13,386 nucleotides of DNA. Source: Bacteroidia bacterium (lineage in GTDB: Bacteria; Bacteroidota; Bacteroidia; Flavobacteriales; Flavobacteriaceae). The notes beneath the pieces were generated by a model. That model had not been told where the DNA came from, searched no databases, and was given only the letters and a program-made list of their open reading frames with translations. The DNA is taken from assembly GCA_030431085.1 (NCBI GenBank), contig JAUIJW010000042.1, positions 1 to 13,386 of the forward strand, in the 5' to 3' direction. Both the position numbers and the translations under genes were made by a program. How positions within the stretch are numbered: position 1 is the stretch's first letter; each line of letters opens with the position of its first letter. Shown here piece after piece: positions 1 through 7,553 of the stretch.

Positions 1-1
1 A

Positions 2-325
2 AGTCAGTGTGCTATATATATGGCCAACAGCCCTAAAAGTAATGCCTCTTATCAAGCCATTAACGAGGCCCAAAATATAGTGCGTAAAACTGGAGATTTA
101 TCTGTGCCCTTACACTTAAGAAATGCACCTACAAAACTAATGAAAGAGCTTGATTACGGTAAAGATTATAAATATGCCCATGCTTATGACGGTAACTTTA
201 TTGAACAAGAATTCTTACCTGATGCTCTTAAAGCAACAACTTTTTACCAACCTGGTAATAATAGTAGGGAAAATAATTTTAAGGAGTTTTTAAAAAAACG
301 GTGGAAAAACAAATATGACTATTAA
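2..325 (+). CDS. rarA: Replication-associated recombination protein A (RarA/MgsA), C-terminal fragment, 5' truncated by window edge
   Basis: RarA is a cytosolic AAA+ ATPase of the clamp-loader clade that acts at stalled replication forks. Only the last 107 codons are here. The frame is open from base 2, so the ATG at 20 is an internal Met, not the start. The fragment carries the conserved C-terminal tetramerisation region: an APKSN-like segment (here NSPKSNASY), then PLHLRNAPTKLMKELDYG, then YKYAHAYDGNFIEQEFLPD and FYQPG. These match RarA in order and spacing. The ATPase domain with Walker A and B lies outside the window. The stop (323-325) overlaps the stop of the convergent gene at 322-324, leaving no intergenic space for a terminator. 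The family call is secure from the C-terminal signature alone. Confidence 0.93.
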   Translation, partial: SQCAIYMANSPKSNASYQAINEAQNIVRKTGDLSVPLHLRNAPTKLMKELDYGKDYKYAHAYDGNFIEQEFLPDALKATTFYQPGNNSRENNFKEFLKKRWKNKYDY

Positions 326-1203
326 TTCTCTAATTTAAATGTTTTTACTTCGATTTTACCATCTTTCTCTATATCCACATTTAGATTTCCTTTTTCATCA
401 AAATAACCAGTAGTTTTAACCATTTGGCCTTGAGTATTCTTCCAATTTACACGATATACATTGGGCAAAGACGTTTTGGTAAAAATGGCAATTTGCTCAC
501 CTTTTTTATAAGTATTTGATTGACTTTTATTGACTAGTGCTATTTTTTTATCACCTTGAGTCATTATAAAAAATGAAATATTTTCATTACTGTACGATTT
601 AACCAATTCATCACTATTCTCTTCAATATCTTTGGTTTCTGCCGATACTTTAGGTGCTGCAATAGTGGAGGCCACTACGGCCTCTCCTTTTGGTAAATTT
701 TCTGATTTAGGCATAGTTTTAACTACCTCTTTCTCAGGTTCAGCTTGCGCTAAAGTTACAGCTTGTTGAGTGCCATTGTATTGATAACCTAAGGCTGTAA
801 TTTCTGTAAAGGCATCTCTCAATGATTCGTGATAGGCTGTTTTGTAATCCTTAGATCTGCTTCTACCCTCTTTGGTACTAAAAATTATTTGGTCATGACA
901 GTCTCTTAGAACTACTTTTAACTTGGTTACAAATAATCCAGAATTATCTTCTACATCCGCTTTAAGCGCTGTACAAGGATTTTGTTTTACATTTTCTGGT
1001 AATGGTGATTGATAAATACTATTAAATCCATTCTTTTTAAATAAAAAATCTGTTAAAGCGTTTACCTGATATTTATCTGGTGATTTTAAAAAATCAAATT
1101 TTTCTGGAACAATGACATATTCATAGTCGTTAACAGTTTTTGTTTGTGCCGTGATAAAAAAAGGAAGTATAAAAAGTATATAAAAGAATTGATTTGTTTT
1201 CAT
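322..1203 (-). CDS. Secreted hypothetical protein, 293 aa, partner gene of the DUF5723-like protein
   Basis: I do not recognise this family. An N-terminal signal peptide (about residues 1-19, hydrophobic FFYILFILPFFITA ending A|Q) predicts export to the periplasm or beyond. There is no lipobox Cys. Residues about 25-145 look like a folded domain with the only two cysteines of the protein (C77 and C102), which could form a disulfide. Residues about 147-200 are a low-complexity linker rich in Ala, Glu, Lys and Pro. Residues about 205-293 form a second, beta-rich domain (ISFFIMTQGDKKIALVNKS, then VYRVNWKNTQG and GYFDEKGNLNVDIEKDG). The ATG start lies 5 bp after the stop of the upstream DUF5723-like gene, so the two are almost certainly co-transcribed. 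Function is unknown; an accessory envelope protein working with the barrel is only an inference. Confidence 0.85.
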   Translation of the reverse strand: MKTNQFFYILFILPFFITAQTKTVNDYEYVIVPEKFDFLKSPDKYQVNALTDFLFKKNGFNSIYQSPLPENVKQNPCTALKADVEDNSGLFVTKLKVVLRDCHDQIIFSTKEGRSRSKDYKTAYHESLRDAFTEITALGYQYNGTQQAVTLAQAEPEKEVVKTMPKSENLPKGEAVVASTIAAPKVSAETKDIEENSDELVKSYSNENISFFIMTQGDKKIALVNKSQSNTYKKGEQIAIFTKTSLPNVYRVNWKNTQGQMVKTTGYFDEKGNLNVDIEKDGKIEVKTFKLEN

Positions 1204-1208
1204 TGTTA

Positions 1209-2663
1209 TCAGTAAAATTTGAAGTTCATGCCTAATTGAACAGATTGATAATTACTGTTCGTATACTGAAACAAATCTAACAAATTATCTGCAGACAAAA
1301 ACAAGTTAAATCGCCTGATATTGGTAGAAAGTCCTAAACCAATATTTTTGGCAGAAAATTGATCAACCGTATAACTTACTTTGGCATTTAAATATTGGGT
1401 TAGTTCTCTTGAATAAAATGCCGTTACACCCCAAACAATTTTCGATGGTCTAAACGCTGTATAGGTTTGTAACCCAACCTCGCTGGTGAGTACATCAGAA
1501 AAATTTAAGTCGTCATAAGGGTCACACCAAGTATTTCTATACACTGTTTTATTGCCCCATCCATTATGGTAGAATTTTTTACTTATTCCGGTAAATACCT
1601 TCGGTGTGCTCATTAATCCATAATCCCTACCTCTTAAAGTATCTATAGGAATTAGGCCTGCATCATAATACGGCTGCAGGGTATTCTCCCAATAATTAAG
1701 CTCATCATTTGGAGTTGGTTGATAATAATCTGGACTAGGTAACTCAAAATCTTCAGCAATTTGATAAGCTGCTAGGTCTTCTGTTGGCTTAATATAGTTT
1801 AAATCTAATACACTTGCTGTAAGTGTAATATCTTGATCAAAATGATAGGTCATCCCTAAATCAATACCTGCTCCTACATTGCCATTGATAAAAAAGAGTC
1901 CCTTAATTACATTACTCATTTCATCGTATACACGATTGCCTTGAGCATTCCATAATCCAGAGGTGTTCAAATTAACATTCATATTGTTAAACTGATGATT
2001 ATAAAAAGCCGATTGATCATCTAAACTATAGCTACCCTTATTATTTCTAATATCAATATTTAATGATGAAGACATTAGCTTAAACCTACCACCAATGGTT
2101 AATTTATCGTTTATTTCTTTAGACAATCCTATATGCAAAACTCCCATTAAACTACCGGTTACCGTAAGTTGATTGAATTGATGCGGCACATTGGTGTTTG
2201 GCACTCCATCACCATCTGGATCATCTCCCTTAAAAAATAGTTGGGCTATATCTCTTGGATACATGGCAAAACCATCAAATTCTTGATAAAAACCAAAACT
2301 TAAGTAATTCTTTGGATTATTAAGTCTAAACCCTACATTAAGTAGTTCTGCCCTTTGATAGATTTTAAAATGATCATCTGGACTCAAATTTTGGTTTTGC
2401 ACATTACGCAACACGTCTAAATAATTATCAGACGAGCTGTAAATATTGTTATAAGTAATATTTTTATTTGTGGCTCCAACTTGTATAAATATATTAGATA
2501 ACAGCGGAACCCCTATGTGCTTATCGTAAGTTACTTCTGCTCCTGGATTAAGCATTAAAGTTTGCGGTAACTCATCAAAACCATATAATATTTGATTGTT
2601 TTGTGCTTTTAAAAGCACCGAAAAACACAACCAAAACAAAATTAGTCCTAGTTTTTTTTTCAT
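1209..2663 (-). CDS. DUF5723-like outer-membrane beta-barrel protein
   Basis: Predicted outer-membrane protein of 484 residues. A signal peptide spans about residues 1-20 (MKKKLGLILFWLCFSVLLKA, cleaved before QNNQ). The mature start, with GFDELPQTLMLNPGAE and IGVPLLSNIFIQVG, resembles the DUF5723 family common in Bacteroidota. The rest alternates amphipathic strands (for example FNLFLSADNLLDLF) and ends SVQLGMNFKFY with a terminal aromatic residue, as is usual for barrels folded by the BAM machinery. An acidic loop, DDPDGDGVPN at residues 147-156, resembles thrombospondin-3-type calcium-binding loops. Substrate or role is unknown; members are sometimes likened to PorP/SprF-type proteins, but no type IX secretion gene is nearby. 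It lies 68 bp downstream of yjjG and 5 bp upstream of the secreted 293-residue protein. Confidence 0.82.
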   Translation of the reverse strand: MKKKLGLILFWLCFSVLLKAQNNQILYGFDELPQTLMLNPGAEVTYDKHIGVPLLSNIFIQVGATNKNITYNNIYSSSDNYLDVLRNVQNQNLSPDDHFKIYQRAELLNVGFRLNNPKNYLSFGFYQEFDGFAMYPRDIAQLFFKGDDPDGDGVPNTNVPHQFNQLTVTGSLMGVLHIGLSKEINDKLTIGGRFKLMSSSLNIDIRNNKGSYSLDDQSAFYNHQFNNMNVNLNTSGLWNAQGNRVYDEMSNVIKGLFFINGNVGAGIDLGMTYHFDQDITLTASVLDLNYIKPTEDLAAYQIAEDFELPSPDYYQPTPNDELNYWENTLQPYYDAGLIPIDTLRGRDYGLMSTPKVFTGISKKFYHNGWGNKTVYRNTWCDPYDDLNFSDVLTSEVGLQTYTAFRPSKIVWGVTAFYSRELTQYLNAKVSYTVDQFSAKNIGLGLSTNIRRFNLFLSADNLLDLFQYTNSNYQSVQLGMNFKFY

Positions 2664-2731
2664 AAAGGGAGATCTTCTAGCAATTTTTATCTCGTTAAAT
2701 ATACAATATTTGTCTTACTTTATTTTTTTTA

Positions 2732-3415
2732 TCATAAATACTGCCTTATTTCACTAAGTTGATATACTTCTTTTACCGGAATTGTTGGCACATCGCCATT
2801 AAAATGGCAAAAAATTGCATCCATCCCACTATTTAAGGCCCCAAGAATATCAGCTTCAAAATTATCGCCTATCATTACACTTTCTTTAGCATCAGCCTTG
2901 GCTCTATTTAGAGCTTCTTCAAAAATAAGCGCATTGGGTTTTTTAACGCCAATTTGCTCTGAAGTAATAATTTGCTCAAAATATTGGATAATATTAGAAT
3001 TTGATAGTTTTTGATGCTGTACCTCATTAAAACCATTAGTAATTATATGCAGTTTATACTTTGAATGTAAGTATTTTAAAATACTTACAGCCCCTTTAAA
3101 CAATTCATTATATCGTGATAAATACTTAATATAATCATGAGATAATTGATGAATTAAATCGTCATCAATGGGGTAATCTAAACTTATAAAGGTGTCTGCC
3201 AATCTACGATATCTCAAGTCCGGTTTATTTATTCTCTCTTCTCGATAAGCTTTCCAATACTTTTCATTAATGGGCTTATACACTCTTTTAAAGTCATCTA
3301 ATTCTAATTCTATTTGATGCTTTTGAAAAAGGTAAGCAAATGTAGATTTAGAGTTTTTTTCAAAATCCCATAAGGTGTGATCTAAGTCAAAAAAGACATG
3401 TTTTATGCCATTCAT
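2732..3415 (-). CDS. yjjG: YjjG-family noncanonical pyrimidine nucleotidase (HAD superfamily)
   Basis: Cytosolic 5'-nucleotidase of the haloacid dehalogenase superfamily. The E. coli YjjG enzyme dephosphorylates noncanonical or damaged pyrimidine nucleotides and so cleans the nucleotide pool. All HAD motifs are visible: motif I DLDHT (nucleophile D10, acid/base D12), motif II ITNG (T126), motif III Lys in GVKKP (K158 or K159), and motif IV IGDNFEAD (D184, D189). The inserted alpha-helical cap lies between residues about 20 and 100. Its 227 residues fit the family. WDFEKNS after motif I is characteristic of YjjG relatives. It is divergent from the flippase gene across 41 bp and is followed after 68 bp by the DUF5723-like gene on the same strand. 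General HAD membership is certain; the YjjG assignment is strong but substrate range cannot be read from sequence. Confidence 0.9.
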   Translation of the reverse strand: MNGIKHVFFDLDHTLWDFEKNSKSTFAYLFQKHQIELELDDFKRVYKPINEKYWKAYREERINKPDLRYRRLADTFISLDYPIDDDLIHQLSHDYIKYLSRYNELFKGAVSILKYLHSKYKLHIITNGFNEVQHQKLSNSNIIQYFEQIITSEQIGVKKPNALIFEEALNRAKADAKESVMIGDNFEADILGALNSGMDAIFCHFNGDVPTIPVKEVYQLSEIRQYL

Positions 3416-3456
3416 TTATACTACTTTTGAATAAGTCTCTAAAATAGTATTTAAAA

Positions 3457-4695
3457 TTGAAAACTAAATCACTTAATTCATTTCAAAAAGATATACTTAC
3501 CATGTTTAAAGGCAATGTGGTATCTCAAATTTTGGGGGTTATAGGTGCTTTAGTTTTGGCAAAACTTTATGGACCAGAACATTATGGTATTTATGCGGTT
3601 TACATTGGTTTGGCCTCTATATTTTCTATACTATTTACTCTTCAATTAGACTTAGGTATTGTAACATCTATAACTAGCAAATTGGCCAAATACTTAGCAA
3701 GTAGCCTCATTAGACTTTCCTTCCTTATTCTTGTATTGGGGTTAATTGTCATTACTGTATTAAACAACACTATTGACTTTAATTTCCCTTTTGAGATTAT
3801 TTATTTAGCTTTTATTGGTGGTTGGCTTATGGCCAATAATAAAATACAAGAGTATTTACTCACCAAAAATGATCAATTTAAATATATCTCTCGAGGTAAG
3901 TTTATTTTAACTTTTTTAATTATTTCTATTCAAGCTATTCTATTTAAAATTAATCCAACATACGGTTTGGTTATAGGAACTTTTACGGCCACTCTAGGCC
4001 TATTATTTTATTATATCAAAAAAAACATAAGTCATTGGACACCCCTCAATATAAAGGCTTTAAAGAAAAGTATAGCCCATCATCAAAACCTATGGCGCTA
4101 TGCTTTACCTTCAAACCTTATTAATGCTTTAGCCATTAATATTTTACCATTATTGATTGTCACTTTTTTTGGAAAAGCAATTTCTGGTAATTACAGCATG
4201 GCTTTTAAAATATTGGCAACCCCTTTGCTTTTAATTTCATCGTCAATATCAAATGTTTACTATCAAAAGGCCACTAAATTTTATTTCAAATCGAAAGAAA
4301 AACTATATAGGTTTACCTACAAAATTGTAATACAAAATTTATTATTGTACAGTACAATTCTTATTGCCATCAACACTATTGGCTTGTATCTAATTGAATT
4401 ATTCTTCGATGAAAAATGGTTGTTCTTACCAAAGTTTGTGTTGTTACTATCGTTTTTATTCATCTGTCGTTGTACCTTCACGCCTATTAGTCATATATTA
4501 ACAATAATTCATAAAAATCATATCAGTTTACTATTTAATTTATATTTGCTTATAGTCAATATTTTAGCCATTTATATTGGATATTACCATAACAATATAG
4601 ATTTCACTATCGTGACCTTAAGTTTACTTGGAGGGGCCGGCTATTTACTTGTATTAATATATTCATTAAGGCTTATTAAAACTTTTAAAAGATGA
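3457..4695 (+). CDS. Wzx-type oligosaccharide flippase (polysaccharide biosynthesis protein, MOP superfamily)
   Basis: Inner-membrane protein of 412 residues with about 12 hydrophobic segments (roughly at 22-40, 45-66, 86-104, 111-127, 149-163, 168-186, 219-240, 250-265, 288-310, 322-342, 355-375, 383-405). It should flip a lipid-linked oligosaccharide from the cytosolic to the periplasmic leaflet. The N-terminus, SFQKDILTMFKGNVVSQILG followed by LAKLYGPEHYGIYAVY, is the typical opening of Bacteroidota Wzx-like proteins. The start is TTG at 3457, because an in-frame stop (TAG, 3445-3447) lies just upstream and the conserved N-terminal helix begins before the first ATG at 3502. Starting at 3502 would lose 15 residues of the family signature. 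Its stop overlaps the ATG of the acyltransferase gene (ATGA at 4692-4695), implying translational coupling. Which sugar it carries cannot be told. Confidence 0.88.
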   Translation: MKTKSLNSFQKDILTMFKGNVVSQILGVIGALVLAKLYGPEHYGIYAVYIGLASIFSILFTLQLDLGIVTSITSKLAKYLASSLIRLSFLILVLGLIVITVLNNTIDFNFPFEIIYLAFIGGWLMANNKIQEYLLTKNDQFKYISRGKFILTFLIISIQAILFKINPTYGLVIGTFTATLGLLFYYIKKNISHWTPLNIKALKKSIAHHQNLWRYALPSNLINALAINILPLLIVTFFGKAISGNYSMAFKILATPLLLISSSISNVYYQKATKFYFKSKEKLYRFTYKIVIQNLLLYSTILIAINTIGLYLIELFFDEKWLFLPKFVLLLSFLFICRCTFTPISHILTIIHKNHISLLFNLYLLIVNILAIYIGYYHNNIDFTIVTLSLLGGAGYLLVLIYSLRLIKTFKR

Positions 4696-5303
4696 GTAGG
4701 ACTTTAAAAAGCAAGATCGATTACTTTGTCTTTGGATGGTTTATCAAACTAGTATATCCCCAATACTACAGACCAAAGTATGGCTATAAACCTAATTGGC
4801 AGATTTTTTTCCATTATTATATTCCACAAAAAATATTTCGTTTAAATCCAAAAGTTCCTTGGCCCGTACATTTCACCTCTACAGTAATTGAGCCTCAAAA
4901 AATTAAAAAGGGGATTCTTTGTGATCCTGGAGACAATTTTAATAATTACATTCAAGCTAACAATGGTATTATATTTGGATCTAATGTAGAAATTGGCCCA
5001 GGTGTTAAGATTATTTCATCCAATCATAATCCTAATTGTTTCAATAAATCAATACCGGCAAAACCTATTACTATTGGCAATCATGTGCTCATTGGTGCTA
5101 ATGCTATTATATTACCAGAAGTGCATGTTGGTAATAACGTTATTATTGGGGCGGGTTCTATAGTTACTAAAGATCTACCTTCTAATGTTATTGCGTTCGG
5201 AAACCCTTGTGAAATTATAAGAAGTAAAAAACCTTACCATTTCAATATCGGTGATGTAACATTTAACCAAAAAATTCCAAAACAGTACAAAAAAGAATTA
5301 TAA
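4692..5303 (+). CDS. Left-handed beta-helix acyltransferase (hexapeptide-repeat, MAT/WbbJ-like)
   Basis: Probable cytosolic acetyl- or acyl-CoA-dependent O-acetyltransferase acting on a sugar of the surface glycan. Of 203 residues, about 70-180 form imperfect hexapeptide repeats of the left-handed beta-helix: IIFGSNVEIGPGVKI, ITIGNHVLIGANAII and VHVGNNVIIGAGSIV, then the usual capping DLPSNVIAFGNPCEII. The loop ISSNHNPN contains H112, in the position of the catalytic His of maltose- and galactoside-acetyltransferase relatives. The N-terminal 65 residues, with VPWPVHFTSTV at 55-65, resemble a subgroup of polysaccharide-locus acyltransferases. The ATG overlaps the flippase stop, so the two form one operon. 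The last codons overlap by 6 bp the end of the convergent FemAB-like gene. The acceptor is not deducible. Confidence 0.9.
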   Translation: MSRTLKSKIDYFVFGWFIKLVYPQYYRPKYGYKPNWQIFFHYYIPQKIFRLNPKVPWPVHFTSTVIEPQKIKKGILCDPGDNFNNYIQANNGIIFGSNVEIGPGVKIISSNHNPNCFNKSIPAKPITIGNHVLIGANAIILPEVHVGNNVIIGAGSIVTKDLPSNVIAFGNPCEIIRSKKPYHFNIGDVTFNQKIPKQYKKEL

Positions 5304-6185
5304 ACCCAATGTACGCATTCTTAATAAAGAATACGTTTCTAATTGTGCACCAAAGCTTTTGTAAAACATCTCAACATTCTTAATCATTGAGCCCTCAAAA
5401 TCAAATACAATTAACGTGTTAGAGTATGTCTGAATCATTGCATTAAATAAAAATGAAATAGCATTTAATCGTCTTCCTTCTGCAGATACCGCAGTAAATA
5501 AGTTCGTTATTCTATTGGCAGTCGTTAAGAAAATATTACCTCCTAAAAGTTCATTTGTATTTGAATAAATTTCGAAAACCTTTACTTTGTTTAATAAAAT
5601 TCCTCTCTCTACTATTCTATTTAATTGCTGGTAGTTTTGGGTAGTCCATGATAGGTTTTTTCCTTTATGCCTAATAAATAATTCAATTGTATTTTTAGCA
5701 TTTTTTACCTCAACATATTTCAATCCCGATTGAATTGCTTTTTTTATATGTCCTTTTCTACCGTGACTAAAATCTTTATAAATATCAATATAGTCTTTAT
5801 TGAGCGGTAGGATATAATTTTTTCTGTGCTCTAAGTTTTTTTCTTCTATTACATTATCATGGTTAAGAATAAGATCTTTTATGATAAACCGCTGCGGAAT
5901 TTTTGCAATCATATTTTTTATAATTGCCTTTTCTAATCGCTTGTCGCTAAACACCCCTAATTGCTGTGTCCATGGTGGTATAAAAACATAATTAAATCCT
6001 AATTTTCGCCTTACCGGAAGTGGCATTACCGCATGATAATCGTTATAAACAATCAAATGCCACTGAGGTGCAACAATGTCTAAATACCAAGGTTCTGCAT
6101 AAACCAAACCATTATGGGCATTCGTTATACATTTCTCATATTTACTTCTATCTATTTCAGTATGTTTAAGGCATTGTAATTTCAA
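5298..6185 (-). CDS. FemAB-like GNAT-fold acyltransferase
   Basis: This 295-residue protein resembles the FemAB/BioF2-like branch of the GNAT superfamily, whose members transfer aminoacyl or acyl groups to cell-wall or polysaccharide precursors. Supporting features are YAEPWYLDIVAPQW near residues 29-42, FSHGRKGHIKKAIQSGL at 139-155 (basic helix typical of the second GNAT domain), and FDFEGSMIKNVEMFYKSFGA at 261-280, the C-terminal hallmark. The start is TTG at 6183-6185. The frame is open only 30 bp further upstream to a TGA, and the next Met is residue 54, which would remove conserved sequence. TTG lies 2 bp after the deacetylase stop, so expression is probably coupled to that gene. Donor and acceptor are unknown. 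A FemAB-associated exopolysaccharide role as in exosortase-A loci is an inference. Confidence 0.8.
   Translation of the reverse strand: MKLQCLKHTEIDRSKYEKCITNAHNGLVYAEPWYLDIVAPQWHLIVYNDYHAVMPLPVRRKLGFNYVFIPPWTQQLGVFSDKRLEKAIIKNMIAKIPQRFIIKDLILNHDNVIEEKNLEHRKNYILPLNKDYIDIYKDFSHGRKGHIKKAIQSGLKYVEVKNAKNTIELFIRHKGKNLSWTTQNYQQLNRIVERGILLNKVKVFEIYSNTNELLGGNIFLTTANRITNLFTAVSAEGRRLNAISFLFNAMIQTYSNTLIVFDFEGSMIKNVEMFYKSFGAQLETYSLLRMRTLGL
5313..5341 (+). terminator. Candidate hairpin terminator of the flippase-acyltransferase operon, inside the end of the FemAB-like gene
   Basis: Ten bases after the acyltransferase stop (5301-5303) lies an inverted repeat. Arms ACG-c-ATTCTT (5313-5322) and AAGAAT-a-CGT (5327-5336) flank the loop AATA, giving nine pairs with one C/A mismatch. 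A short T-rich tail (TTTCT) follows on the plus strand. The stem is AT-rich and the tail short, so it is weak as an intrinsic terminator. It sits in the coding sequence of the opposite gene, which may constrain it. Confidence 0.4.
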
Positions 6186-6187
6186 AA

Positions 6188-7501
6188 TTAGGCCAATTCT
6201 TTTAACAAATTTTCATAGACTTTTCTCCATCCCCTCCACCTACCGTTACCACTTACAGAGTCGTTATGAAACAAAGTGATAAATGTACCATCAACCTCTT
6301 GAACTTTCTTAGCTAAATTTAAAATAGTATCGTAAGATTTTTTCGGTGTATAATTTAAATAATCTTTAAAAGTACCATCCATGGCTGCAAACGGAAAAAC
6401 CTTTAATGGTGTTTGAATTTCAAAATCTAAGTCGTAAAAATAAAACGGGGTACATGTGCCCGCTCTAAAACCATACTGACTGGCATAACCCATAGAATAA
6501 TCTTCTTTAATTTCAAGGTCTACCAAATTTTGATAGGTCTCTGGCAGCGCTAAACGGAGGTAATGCTGTCTAGATTTCTCAATAGGAAAATTAACAATAT
6601 TCTCTAGTTTTTCTTTTTCTTTTTGCATCTTCAACTCATCAATCATACTAAAATAAGATGGATGAATACCTACCTTGGCATAATCTGCTACATTTTTTAT
6701 GAGTAGTTTGTAGTTCATATTTCTAGAAGGTATGTTTTTATCATGAGTTGTATATTCACTCAGTAAAAAAAAGAAAATGGTGGGTACCTGAAACTTTTTT
6801 TGAAGATATAGTAGTCTACTGTATGTATCAAAAGGGTCTTTTCTAAATTTAAAAATAACCATGAACCTCAACAAAATTTCAGAAAATTTGAATTGAAATA
6901 AATCTTTTAATACTCCTCCTAAGTTTCTAATTAGTCCTTTGTGTTTATAACAAAACGCCTGATCTACATCTATCGTTGAAATCAATTGAAATGTTCTGTC
7001 TGGGTTATCAAATAGGTGTGCTTCATTTACATTTTCTTTTATTAAAGCATCACGCAATTTATAAGCCCAATGGTCTATAATTGGAGTATCTAAAAACCCA
7101 TTTTGAAAAGCCAAACTTTCTTCTGCAGGAAATCGATCATACTCATCTTTAACATGAGGTAAATACTCTTCGTATCTACTCATCAAGTAAAATGACGCCG
7201 CAAAAACATCGTATTTAATTAAAGAATTAGCAGAGGTGTAGAAAAAGCAAGGTAAATCATCCCATTGAGATATTGTAATATCTACAAAGTCTATTCCTTG
7301 ACTAAAAAGCAACTCGTTTGATTTAATAAATATCTCATTACCCAGAGCCTGTTTTGTATAAGATATTTTCATCCCCTCATGGGCTACAAAGTCTTCAATT
7401 TTAGAAGTAAAAGTAATCTTAACCCCTAAAATTCTAGTAAAAATATGCTTAAAAATGTAAGTAAGTCTGGGGGTAATTTTATGCGTATAAACCAGTAGCA
7501 T
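6188..7501 (-). CDS. Polysaccharide deacetylase family protein with N-terminal DUF7033-like domain
   Basis: Predicted carbohydrate esterase family 4-like N-deacetylase, 437 residues. Residues 1-165 match the N-terminal DUF7033-type domain (YDVFAASFYLMSRYEEYLP and GFLDTPIIDHWAY). The NodB-type domain follows: motif 1 STIDVD (D178, D180), motif 2 as GIHPSY (H280, S282), motif 3 SRQHYLRLALP (R311), then GFRAGTCTPFYFYD at 344-357 and LFHNDS at 410-415 (H412). Motif 2 has one His where classical enzymes have HxxxH; from memory this is normal for the subfamily. No signal peptide or membrane anchor is evident, so it may act on a cytosolic or lipid-linked substrate. It precedes the FemAB-like gene by 2 bp and lies 52 bp downstream of radC on the same strand. 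Confidence 0.88.
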   Translation of the reverse strand: MLLVYTHKITPRLTYIFKHIFTRILGVKITFTSKIEDFVAHEGMKISYTKQALGNEIFIKSNELLFSQGIDFVDITISQWDDLPCFFYTSANSLIKYDVFAASFYLMSRYEEYLPHVKDEYDRFPAEESLAFQNGFLDTPIIDHWAYKLRDALIKENVNEAHLFDNPDRTFQLISTIDVDQAFCYKHKGLIRNLGGVLKDLFQFKFSEILLRFMVIFKFRKDPFDTYSRLLYLQKKFQVPTIFFFLLSEYTTHDKNIPSRNMNYKLLIKNVADYAKVGIHPSYFSMIDELKMQKEKEKLENIVNFPIEKSRQHYLRLALPETYQNLVDLEIKEDYSMGYASQYGFRAGTCTPFYFYDLDFEIQTPLKVFPFAAMDGTFKDYLNYTPKKSYDTILNLAKKVQEVDGTFITLFHNDSVSGNGRWRGWRKVYENLLKELA

Positions 7502-7553
7502 ATAAAGCGATATAGTTATTTAATATTGTACTTTAAGTGTGCAAGATAAACAT

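Noticed and set aside
20..325. ATG at 20 as the start of an independent 101-residue protein
   Set aside because: The reading frame is open to the window edge and the upstream residues continue the RarA pattern, so this is an internal Met.
2696..2703. TATATTTA on the minus strand upstream of the DUF5723-like gene as a -7 promoter element
   Set aside because: One mismatch to TAnnTTTG and no TTTG-like -33 element at a suitable distance.
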